Part shown: positions 1-9,305 of the stretch, piece after piece
Position numbering within the stretch: position 1 is the first letter of the stretch
How the letters are laid out: every line of letters starts with the position of its first letter
NCBI GenBank assembly: GCA_964017235.1
Contig: OZ024936.1
Location: 18,018,496 to 18,082,495, forward strand
Length of the DNA stretch: 64,000 bases
Direction: 5' to 3'
From: Sabellastarte sp. h YS-2021
Lineage: Eukaryota; Annelida; Polychaeta; Sabellida; Sabellidae
Position numbers and translations under genes: made by a program
The notes under the pieces: model-generated
Seen by the model: only the letters and a program-made list of their open reading frames with translations
Databases searched by the model: none
Told to the model about the DNA's origin: nothing

Positions 1-600
1 GTTAGCAAGTCGTTACCCAAGATACTAAGTCATTCCCACAAGTTAGAAAGTCATTACCACAAGATACTAACTCGTTCCCACCAGTTAGAAAATTGATCAC
101 ACAAGTTACCAAGTTGTTACCACAAGACATGAAGTCATTCCCACAAGTTTTACTAAATCATGCTTTGATGCCAATGTACAGACAATTTTTTTGTCTATGA
201 TACCTAACTTATTTTGAGGTCACCCATCTACTAGCATTCCAGTTTACATATGCCTGATGGCTTTTAGTGACCTTCAGAGCTTGTATGTTTCCTGTTACTT
301 TACGTGTCCAACTTTTATACCATTATGGTTATAGTTTTAGCAAATTCAATGGTTATTCTTCTGGTTACCCACCTAGTCACCTTAAGAGGTCACTTACTTA
401 TTATTACATTTATATTGCATTACTGTCTTTTAGAGGTGCCTGTTTTATGGCACTTTCCTTGGTCTTTCTAAGATATTTTTGTATGTTACATTGGATTGAG
501 GGCTTTTTAGTCTCTCTCTGGGGCTCTTCGAGGCCATGAATAAATTGAATAAAATCTGCCAAATCCTGTCTGCTTGAATGACCCTTGAATTGGTAATTTT
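1..600 (+). repeat. Minisatellite-cored dispersed element, copy 1 (cut by window edge)
   Basis: Positions 1-150 are a degenerate tandem array of about 21 bp whose units contain GTTCCCACAAG or GTTACCACAAG followed by TTAG/ATAC and AAGTC. It is followed by a non-tandem arm (150 to about 540). The same arm and array occur in reverse complement at 52,440-53,121, and part of the arm (from about 462) adjoins a plus-strand array at 52,098. The shared array-plus-arm order indicates one mobile or dispersed unit rather than a simple local satellite. The left end lies outside the window and the right end is not certain. Confidence 0.75.
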
Positions 601-749
601 AAAGCCATTTATAAGTTGTTATTGTTCAGATTTAAGGCCGCCTTACATTATACAGCTTTAAGGTGCAAATATCACCCATATACCAATTATAACTGAAATT
701 CACCAAGCCTTTTTATTTTTTGCCCTATACATGGTAACCTTAAAGTTGC

Positions 750-1000
750 TATAATACACTTATTGCCAGGAGTTTAAGGTCACCTATAAAGCAGAAGTAC
801 TCTCTATACTTTGTCTCATCCACTTACCAAATGTCAATGAAATCCACCAAGCCGTTTTGGAATTATTCATTATGTGGCAATATAATTCTTTAAAGCCCAT
901 TCATATTTTTAATTCTGCATTGTGACGTCATATTCAAGACTACTGTGTTTGCTAGGAACATGACCTTCGCGTAATAAGCTGTGGGAAAGTTAAAACCATC
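750..1000. repeat. Dispersed repeat shared with 5,385-5,650
   Basis: The stretch from AAAGTTGCTATAATA through the GTGACGTCA motif to the GTGGGAAAG end matches 5,385-5,650 in the same orientation at a level readable by eye, with the same succession of landmarks. In both places it directly precedes a copy of the CAGTAAAAC foldback sequence, so the two may travel together. No coding potential is visible. Confidence 0.6.
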
Positions 1001-1256
1001 AAACAGTAAAACAGTAAAACGGAAGTGGGTGCTTTACTATTTTACTGTTTCTATGTAGAAGTAGTGAATGGTATGGTATCTTGATTTGATTTACCTTGAT
1101 TTATTGATTGTTTGTAGAAAGTTTTAAATATGGAATGGTTTTGATGTTAACTATAGAATCAATTAAGGTACATACCGTTCACTGCTTTACCCATTTATAT
1201 ACATAAAAACAAAAAACGGTAAAGCACCCACTTCCGTTTTACTGTTTTGCTGTTTT
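1001..1256. mobile_element. Foldback / MITE-like element with about 90-bp inverted arms
   Basis: The left arm (1,001 to about 1,090) contains CAGTAAAACGGAAGTGGGTG and its reverse complement is at about 1,165-1,256. The arms continue inward with matching AGTGAAYGGTATG segments and are separated by a short loop. A further single arm lies at 5,770-5,880. This is the layout of a non-autonomous foldback DNA transposon. No target-site duplication could be defined with confidence, so the superfamily is not assigned. Confidence 0.6.
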
Positions 1257-1445
1257 GAAACGGTTAAAGGGTTAGATACTTAATTCTATTTTCTGGCAAG
1301 TCAATGACAAATGAGTAAAGCGCCCTTAAACAGTTTATATGCTATAATAAAGCATCATTGAATATCACGCCTTTTACTGTTTTATATAATACCTATTAAC
1401 TCTTTCACTATTTTTGCCGGATTTTGTCTCTCTTTTTATTTTGTT

Positions 1446-1478
1446 GGGGGGCGGGGGGGGGAACAGGGGGAGGGGGGC
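1446..1478 (+). other. G-run cluster, possible G-quadruplex
   Basis: Four runs of five or more G lie within about 33 bases, separated by loops of 1 to 4 bases, in an otherwise AT-rich region. This meets the usual sequence criterion for an intramolecular G-quadruplex on the plus strand. No adjacent gene gives it an obvious role. Confidence 0.6.
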
Positions 1479-1984
1479 AGCCACGCGCTGGTGAGAAGTG
1501 TTACTTGTGGTTATACTTCAAAGGCCTATGACGTCACTCATGCTAGTGATGTCACAACACAGTGGTTTCTATGTAACATCAAGATTTTAAAATAATTCAT
1601 TTCAGCAATTATATATGAATTTTCGGTGTACCATTAATATACATTATTTTACACAAGAGATGGCTGTTCCTCAATTCTGTATATTAACTATAGCAAACTT
1701 GCCCCCAAGTTAATTCAAACAATAATATGTAATGCAATACGAATAATTTTATAGTGCTTAATCTCCATCAAATGATAGACAAAAGGGCCAACATTTATTT
1801 ATGAATGGTGAAAATAGTATCAAGTATGCTTCCTTAATTCTAAGTTAATTTCTATTAATTAGCAAAGTGTGATTAATGCGTTGTCCATGTTAGTTTACTT
1901 ATAAAGTCTTATTAGGAAAGGTGTAGTGAATATATGTATTGTTTTCACCCAATAGTGAGACGGGCAGGAAAGTTTGAAAGACAA

Positions 1985-2345
1985 AGTATATCTCTTAAAT
2001 ACGACATAGCTTAAGTTGTAATTACGATATAGCCAAAAAATTCATAAGTTGTAATAACAACATACACTATCTTGTAATTACGACATAATATGTCATAATT
2101 ACAGCTTCCTTGTAATTATGACATAGCATATGAGTTAGGCTTTGTCGTAATTACAACATAGCATATCTTGAAATTACGACATACCATAAGTCATAATTAC
2201 GAGATATGCTATGTCGTAATTACAGCTTATGTTATCTCATAATTACGAGATATGCTATGTTGTAATTATGAGATAGTAAGTTGTAATTATGACATAGTAT
2301 GTCATAGCTATGAGTTAGTGTATGTCATAAATATGACTTATACAA
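1985..2345. repeat. Degenerate 21-22 bp minisatellite with palindromic GTAATTAC units
   Basis: About 16 units of roughly 21-22 bp carry a GTAATTAC or close variant followed by GACATAG, GAGATAT or ACAGCTT. GTAATTAC is its own reverse complement, so the array reads similarly on both strands. Unit length and the AAGT-CGT...ATAG frame resemble the 21-bp array at 51,801-52,093, although the central bases differ. Confidence 0.75.
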
Positions 2346-2604
2346 ATTGATTTTTCTGCACTCATATCACCCTTATGGGCATCACCTCATGTTTGAAGTT
2401 TGTATTTGAAAATAAAATGAAAATAATTTGAATTTTCAAACTAGATTCAGATCCGGAGTTGTGTTTGCCGACATTGCAGAATAGTGACAAAATAATTCAA
2501 TTTATCAGATTTGAATTTCCATTTCTATGTTGGGCTTTATCTCCCGTTCAACAGCCTGGGTCATTTTGGGTCAGGTTCTCAGAATTGTCACTTATGGGAG
2601 TTGA

Positions 2605-2799
2605 ACCAGACAGAGGTCATATCACGATGGGTAGTTTTATGGGCAGGGGAAACCAGTAGATACAGTTGGTTAAGGTTCTTTACTGTAAACTGGTGATCAT
2701 AGGTAAGGAAGTACCAACTTTCACACATATGGTCCAGGGTTTCAACCACAGAACCCAGCGGTAAGGCAAGTACATTACCACTGTGCCACTGTAGCCCCC
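2605..2799 (-). mobile_element. Old tRNA-derived SINE, minus strand, diverged
   Basis: Read on the minus strand this begins with a tRNA-like head (GGCTACAGTGGCACAGTGG), then a weak B-box region. It continues into the family body with the GGAAACC and TACAGTAAAC segments seen in the better-preserved copy at 41,412-41,644. It is much more diverged than that copy and its tail is eroded, so boundaries are approximate. Confidence 0.6.
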
Positions 2800-3092
2800 G
2801 AAACTTGCAGAAATGGAATAGACCTCTTAGCCCCAGTATCCACATATTGATGATAGGATCTGTCTGGAGTGCCTTCTGACCTCTATGATTTGACTTAATG
2901 GTATTGCGATACACTGGGCTGACAATTGTGTCTTGGGGAGTCAAGAAGCAAAGCGAACTTTTTAAAAATATCTAAATTTTTAGAATTTTGTATATTGTGT
3001 CATTTATGAAGTTAAGTTTCCTTATAGTTTGTAAATTATAAGCTTAATACTAAATACAATTTCTCAGTACCCATTCCAAACAATAACTTGAG

Positions 3093-3232
3093 GGCCATGG
3101 TAACACAGTTGTGCTCTGAGATTAGAGTTCGAATCCTGGTCTAATCTTGTCATGTACTATGTGCTTCCAACTACCCCTCACAATATAACCAATAATGTAC
3201 TATGTGTGACATTAATCACTAAATAAATGAAT
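3093..3232 (+). mobile_element. Short diverged tRNA-derived SINE remnant
   Basis: A GGGCCATGGTAACACAG head and a B-box-like GTTCGAATCC are followed by a collapsed body (CTTCCAACTACCC, a segment shared with the SINE family) and an AAATAAATGAAT tail. The internal part of the family body is missing, which suggests an internally deleted or very old copy. Confidence 0.5.
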
Positions 3233-3364
3233 GTACAGAACACTCTGAAAATTATTCTATGAAAATACTTATTTCAAAGCTTTAGTTGTACATAAACCCT
3301 CTTGAAATTGTATTGATGAATCTTAAATTAGTTAATGACTACAAAAATTAATTGTTGGTGTTAG

Positions 3365-3610
3365 GCCCCGGGTCTATGCACAACCGATTACCCAAGGTGA
3401 ATTGAATCTGTCAAGACATAGGGTCGGGTGAATTGAATCTGTCAAGATATAGGGTCGGGGACATTTATTGCAGGGCCAGTCGCAAAAGTACTACGACAAG
3501 CCCTCAACTCCTAACAAACAAGTCGTAGCAGGTCCCAACAAGCTGTACTGACAGATAGGCCTGGAGAAACATACAGAACTCCACGACCAGGCGGTGAAGT
3601 CGGTATTGCA
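3365..3610. repeat. Degenerate repeat related to the 5,090-5,350 and 31,500-31,900 regions
   Basis: This has an exact short tandem duplication (GGTGAATTGAATCTGTCAAG twice, about 35 bp apart, ending in TAGGGTCGG). It is followed by CAAGCC, CAAGTCG and CAAGCTG motifs and an AGGCCTGGA segment that recall the minisatellite of 5,089-5,200. It directly precedes an inverted copy of the 4.7-kb repeat. No coding frame is seen. Confidence 0.4.
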
Positions 3611-3614
3611 AGTA

Positions 3615-3720
3615 GAGTTTTTGATAAATTTGGGGGAAAAAAGAGGATCAAGTGCCGACCAATAAACGATTCTTAAACTAGGTCACTGCTAAATATTTGG
3701 ATCCCATCACATGACCTAAA
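3615..3720 (-). repeat. Inverted partial copy of the 3.9-5.1 kb direct repeat
   Basis: The reverse complement reproduces the segment GGTCATGTGATGGGATCC ... CACTTGATCCTC found at about 4,713-4,806 and, in a more diverged form, at 4,090-4,180. It makes a third, inverted copy within 1.5 kb. Confidence 0.65.
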
Positions 3721-3884
3721 CGTTCAAATTTATTTTTTTGTTTTAATATTATATTATTTTTTGCTTTAATATTATATAAGAAATAAAATCAATGTACGTC
3801 TGCTTCAGATTATGAATGAAAAATCCATTTAAAATACGAATTTTTAATTTCAAATGTTATATCCTGTGCAAACAAGCAGAGAGA

Positions 3885-4405
3885 GATGTGCTTCTAACAA
3901 TCTCTCACCTGACAATGAAAACCTTCTGCTTGTTGCTGCCTTTTATACTCCAATTTCGAGCTTCTGGGAAGGACCCCTTCAAAATTCCGTCCCTCTGAGC
4001 AATTTTTCTACACATTTATAGCAAATAATTTCGAGCTTCTGAGAAAGCACATTTTTCTGGACGTGAAGGTAAACACACTGTAGTTCTGGTCACTTGATGG
4101 GATCCAAATATTTACTAGTAACATAGTTTTAGATTTGTTGGTTGGTCAACACTTGATCCCTCTTTTTCCCAGAAATTGCTTATGAGTTTACATTGAAAAT
4201 AAATATCTTGTGATTGGATCCAAATAATTATACTTTTTAAAATTGGGCCGAAAATTAGATTACTATGTCACCTAATCAAACACTTGGTCAGGTTTCTCAA
4301 TTATTTACAGCATACATGTGGACCTTTAAACTTCTAAATTATAATTACTTACTGGAAATGGACTGCAAATGAGCAGTACTTAAGTTGCAATACTGTGGGG
4401 TGAGA
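3885..4405 (+). repeat. Long direct repeat R1 (LTR-like)
   Basis: Pairs with R2 at 4,650-5,088. Shared landmarks in order are TGACAATGAAA, a TTTTATACTCC (TATA-like) segment, TGATGGGATCC, CACTTGATCC, CTTGTGATTGGATCC, and GGACTGCAAATGA followed by CTTAAGTTGCAA. R1 has about 100 bp of extra sequence after the TATA-like segment. The two copies flank a purine-rich stretch of about 240 bp with no coding potential. The arrangement would fit a TRIM-type LTR element or an old tandem duplication. No TG...CA ends or TSD were identified. Confidence 0.5.
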
Positions 4406-4649
4406 AAAATGAGAAAAAACCCAACAAAAAATGAGACTGAGAAGATGGACAAGAGAGAATGACTAGTAAAGAATATGTAGAAAGAGAGGACTAGTGCTGT
4501 AGTTTAAAAAAGTGGGTGCTGACATCAAGCAGAGGTCTATTGAAAGCAAAACTAACAGAGGTCTGAAAGAGTTCTGAGAAGAACTAGCTGTGAAGACAAT
4601 AGAAGTTGGCTAGAGCTCTTAATCTCCAGAGATCTGTTCATACATGCGC

Positions 4650-5088
4650 TGGTATGCTTCTGTGACAATGAAACCTTGTTGCTGGTTTGCTGCCTTTTAT
4701 ACTCCAATTTCTGCAGTTCTGGTCATGTGATGGGATCCAAATATTTACTGGTGACCTAGTTTTATATTTGTTGATTGGTCGACACTTGATCCTCTTTTTC
4801 CCGAAAAATTGCTTATGGGTTTTCACAGTGAAAAATAACATCTTGTGATTGGATCCAAATAGCTTGTCAACTTTTTAAAAAATGCCCTGGTGAAATATGC
4901 CAAGAATTTGTTTATTATGTAACAAAATAAACCCCTTTTAAAGGTTTATCAGTTACTTGAAGCATACACTATCTGTTAACTTCAAAACTATCATCACTTG
5001 CTATGTTTCTATGTCATTCTTGGCATAATTTTTACCTCACATCATGTTGGGAATGGACTGCAAATGAAAAGTTCTTAAGTTGCAAAAG
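4650..5088 (+). repeat. Long direct repeat R2 (LTR-like)
   Basis: The second member of the pair described at 3,885-4,405, with the same order of landmarks and the same end point at TTAAGTTGCAA. Immediately after the shared end a 21-bp-type minisatellite begins. Open frames here are chance products of the repeat. Confidence 0.5.
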
Positions 5089-5350
5089 ACAGGCCAGCTT
5101 CATGATAAGACAAGCCTGAAAGTGATAAGGACAGCCCTGAAAGGGTAACAGACAGGCCTGGAAGTGATACAGACAAGACGTGAAGTGACTAAGACAAGCT
5201 GGTTACCAAGCGAGCAGAGCCTAGGCCGGGAACAAGAGTCGGGAAGGGTCATGTTTGATATTTCACCGACTCTCCCTGACAGGCCGGGAACTTACAACCG
5301 ACCCTAACCGACCATGTAAACATTGGTCCCAACTCTCCAAAAATGCTTGC
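5089..5350 (+). repeat. Short minisatellite (about 21-22 bp) plus flanking repeat
   Basis: 5,089-5,200 holds about six units of the form GACAAGCCTGAAAGTGATA (with GACAGGCC and GACAAGAC variants). The following 5,200-5,350 contains GAGCAGAGCC, GGGAAGGGTC, and TTTGATATTTCACCGA, which also occur in order at 31,790-31,870 next to similar units. The two places are probably copies of one dispersed unit. Confidence 0.5.
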
Positions 5351-5384
5351 TACCGGCCTGTTGGTTTCAGTGGAAACACTGCAT

Positions 5385-6041
5385 TAAAGTTGCTATAATA
5401 GACTTTTTGTATGGAGTTTAAGGTTACCATGAAGGGGAAGTACGCTCCATCCCTTGTGCTATCCCCATGCTAAATATTAGTGAAATTCATCAAGCAGTTT
5501 TGGAGTATTTTAATTTAATTTGACAATATAAACTCTATAAACCCATTCACATATTTAAAATTTTGTACTGTGACGTCACAATCCAGCCTACTATGGTTGC
5601 CAGGGACATGACCTTCACTTAATTAGCTGTGGGATACTTTGAAGTCCAAAACATATCATAAACAGTAAAAGGGAAAAAGGTTGTTTTCTGTTTCAAATCT
5701 TGACCCTTATACAGTTTTCCTGATTAAAATTAGCCATTAGATAAAGGGTAAGAATACATTTTTTAAAGTCACAAAACAGTAAAACAGTAAAACGGAAGTG
5801 GGTGCTTTACCGTTTTTTCTTTCTCTGTATATGAATAGGTAAAGCAGTGAACGGTATGTACCTTGATTCTATAGGTACCTTGTGAGAGGGTTTTAAACCT
5901 ACTGTTTTGTACTTTTCCATATTCATCACACTCAAATAAATTACAGGTGTGTTTCAGTTTATTCAAACTAAAACTGTAAAAGGGTAACAAACTAATCCCA
6001 ATAAAAAGAGATATAGGTAAACAAATTAACGGTAGGTACCC
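5385..6041 (+). repeat. Second copy of the 750-1,000 repeat followed by a CAGTAAAAC foldback arm
   Basis: 5,385-5,650 matches 750-1,000. 5,770-5,880 matches one arm of the foldback element at 1,001-1,256, including GGAAGTGGGTGCTTTAC and the AGTGAACGGTATGTACC segment. A second weak copy of the inner part appears near 6,005-6,045 (AACGGTAGGTACC). No coding sequence is recognised. Confidence 0.55.
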
Positions 6042-6995
6042 TGATTCAAGGCACCTGCTTTGGCAGTTATTTACTGTTTACTTTTTTATTTGTTGGTCCT
6101 AATATTTTATCCTTGAAAATACCTCCAGAATTTCACAGCAAATCACCTTTCTGCCCTAGAGATATTGTGTCCTGATTACGAGCAGTCATTTTCAATTTGA
6201 CAGTTGCTCTGTGAACACATGTTTTCAATTTACATAAGACTCAAGGTTTTGTCTTTTATATAAATAATAAGTTTAAGTAAAGGATGTTTCTAAAGTGATA
6301 TGTAAGAAAACACCCATTGCAGCAGTGAAGAAAAAAAATCATATGTGTCGGCCACAAAGATGAAAGTTACAAGGAGACACTAAACAGCAGTTAATTAGCT
6401 AATAATAGGTTGTTTATTGAGGTGTTCAAACAGCTATACCTGTCAGTAATGTTCGTGCACTGCTCAATCAAAACTAATGATGTCATGATGGTACTTTTGA
6501 TGGAACTGGACAATGCTTATAATAATATTATGAAATGGATGTATGACTGAGACAAAAGATGTAATCGCTAGTTCCAAACCCATACATTATCCATGTAATC
6601 TACTGAGTAACAAGAACAAACAAATAGAAGGAGAATACATCTCTTAACTTCACTCATCAAAATACAAAGATCTGCTCAGTTCATCATTTTCTATGAACAA
6701 GTCACACAAAATCCTTAGCTCATAGTTCTACATCTAGTTGAAACTTAGATACATTCCATGTTGTTACATCAACATCCAGTTGTAAGTTAGAGAACTGTGA
6801 TTGAAATAAGTGGGGAAATTGCGGTATCATCATTGGTCTGCATCATTCATGCATTGCTCAGTGTGGCCACCTCAGTCAATCACCTCCTTACCTATTATGA
6901 TATCATGTTTTACAAGGTAAGCTGGGCCAGACTAGAACAAGGTCAGGTAGATATAATTCCCAGGACTCTTCCACCATGGATCCTGCAATACACTG

Positions 6996-7739
6996 CCTAG
7001 TAAACATTTTTGGGTTTTGCAAACGTTTGAAAGGAAACGTTTGGCAATGGTTAAAAAATGATGGGTACGAAAACCATTTGTAATAGAATGTTTTTAAAAC
7101 GTTTTGTAAAAAACGTTTATTAAACATTTAACGATAAATGTTGGAAAAACGTTATAAATGAACATAATAATGTCTGAATAATAATGGGGTCAGAGGTCAA
7201 ATTCAGTACCTTTATATGGTTGCTCACTATTGAAAATATTATTTTTATGTCTAAAATTGTAAGATAGTGGCTGTGCCCCCCTTCAATTCTTACTTTTAAG
7301 GATTGCATGTGGGACAATTTTTGACAAAGTCCTCTAAAATCCCCTATTATTGCTCACCGCCATCTTTGTTTGGATATGTTTGAAGTTGAAGGTTTAAAAT
7401 TATAGGTTTAAAAAACGTTTTTGATAAAATGTTTTTAAAACATTTGACAAGAAATTTTGTTTAAACATTTTTGATGTAGTGTTTGAAAAATGTTTCCAGC
7501 AAAACCTTAATTTCTTCAGCTATTTTATAAATGTTTTAAAAACATTTCCAGTCAAACCACGCCTCTTTAGTTATTTTACAAACGTTTAATAAACGTTTTC
7601 AGTAAAAATGTTTGTGTAGAGAATGTTTATATACTTTTACTTAGAAACGTTTAGAAAACCAAAGATAGGGTTTAATTAGGTTTTAAAAATGTTTTGTAAA
7701 TGTTTAAACCATTTAAAAACGTTTCTAATGTTTACTGGG
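6996..7739. mobile_element. AAACGTTT-rich foldback element with defined ends
   Basis: The ends are CCTAGTAAACATT and AATGTTTACTGGG, imperfect inverted termini of 13 bp. The body is filled with AAACGTTT and AAAACGTTTT motifs in both orientations, so it can fold back on itself. The paralogous segment B lacks it and joins the flanks directly (CACTG to GCTTCACAAGG near 56,765), which defines the borders. A TG dinucleotide is present on both sides of the insertion (6,994-6,995 and 7,740-7,741) but once at the empty site, consistent with a 2-bp TSD. There is no transposase frame, so the element is non-autonomous. Confidence 0.75.
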
Positions 7740-7741
7740 TG

Positions 7742-9030
7742 GCTTAACAAGGGGTAGTAGGTGGCCTATCTAAATATGTAGTCCCATGCAATGAACTTTG
7801 TATTGCCTAGTGGGTGGTATGGCAGTTGTATAATGTGTTACAGATAAACATGTACCACCATGTAATGTAATATTTCATATTTTTTTTGTTTTATGTGACA
7901 CTTCTGCATTGCAATGGCCAGCAGTCAGGGTGGATTGCAGTTTCCACAGAATGGTCAGCTCTTCACAGACTGCATTAGTTAATGCGAAACCCACCTCACA
8001 GCACTAAGGTGCAGGCCATGAAGTCTCCAGAGCCTTTAGTATGTTGTCACAAGTCAAGAATACTTTAAAGCACCATTCGTTGATCCTGCCAGTAAACCAT
8101 CCTGACAGTTCCTGTAAATGCATGGAATCCAAACATGGCTCTCCCCTGCACAATATTCACCTGATTGAAATTACCTTTTCATTGACTTCCCCTTTCAGTC
8201 ATATTATCTTGTAGCTGGTAGCAGTTTGCATTATTAGCAGGATGACAACATCAAAGTCTGGCAAATCAACAACTGTAACATGTCAATTTGAAAGGATGTA
8301 ATATCAAAAGTGTATCAAACCCTTCCTGACTATGTGTGAACAATCAAGATGAGACATCAATGCTTCTCTTTGTCTCAGTCATAAACGTTAAAAGAAACCT
8401 TTTCAGCCTGTCAGAATGAGTTTTGCTGTAAAACCGACATCACCCAGCCAAGAATTCCATGAGTTCTAATTGTAGCCAAAATCTAACCAACTGCTACAGC
8501 AAAAGCAAGAATTTGCTGTGAAGATGCAAGACTAGAAAGATGTCTATGGAGGACAGGCTTTAAAAAAGGAGTTAAACTTCAGAAAGAGGCAAAAGAGAGG
8601 AGAAAAAACCTCACCAGGTAACTCATTTCCACATTCTTGGTACATCAAAAACAAAACTGTAATCAAATTATTTTACTTTTTTATGAATGACAGAGCAAAA
8701 CTATTGAACAACAAGCAGTTTGCCATCAACTTGACACTGCCTAGTATGATACAGAACTGTATGAATAGAAAAATGAGCAACGCAGTATTTACTGTAACCC
8801 CAGTTTGAAGAGACTTGTAGACCAGTGAAGTAGTTTTGAACACGGAGTAACATTCAGTTGATAACCAATGCACTTTCTTGAGAAAAGGAATTATTCTTGT
8901 GTGTTTGCTTGCATTTTATACAATTCTATCATCACTATTTGAAATGCATCACAATTTATATAAATTAGATTTGGAATCATTCCTAAAACATGAATTATAG
9001 TATTTTGCCAAAATGATTATAACAAGTCAT
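7742..9030. other. Intergenic/intronic stretch, no gene seen
   Basis: The first 140 bp continue the A/B duplication. The rest, to the SINE at 9,031, shows no convincing coding frame, repeat or RNA. Confidence 0.5.
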
Positions 9031-9305
9031 GCCACTGTGGCTGAGTGGGTAACACACTGTCTAGGAACACAGATGACGTGGGTTCAAAATCAGGTACAGG
9101 CATATGCATGGTGGCTTGGATAACCACTTAAAATAAGTATCCTCCATTATTGGGTCCTATCCCAGTGGCAGGCTAAAGAATCTCAAGGATATTGATAAAT
9201 GGTCATCCTTGAGCCAGTGCAAGTTACTTGAGAGCTTGGGCTGTACTTGGGTCATATAGCACTTTGAGTCCTGTTCTATATGGAGATATTGTATTGAGTA
9301 TAAAG
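9031..9305 (+). mobile_element. tRNA-derived SINE of a second family
   Basis: The head GCCACTGTGGCTGAGTGGG contains an A-box-like TGGCTGAGTGG and is followed by a weak B box (GGGTTCAAAATC). The body is unrelated to the 41.4-kb SINE and ends with ATATAGCACTTTGAGTCC and a GTATTGAGTATAAAG tail, the kind of 3' end that tRNA-derived SINEs borrow from LINEs. It lies in the part of segment A with no counterpart in B, and no clear TSD is visible. Confidence 0.6.

Noticed and set aside
1..150. CRISPR-like regular repeats
   Set aside because: Units are contiguous and degenerate with no unique spacers, and the genome is eukaryotic.
267..539. 90-codon frame
   Set aside because: It lies in the repeat arm, and the other copies of the arm do not keep it open.
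2588..2944. 118-codon minus-strand frame
   Set aside because: It runs through a diverged SINE and has no domain features.
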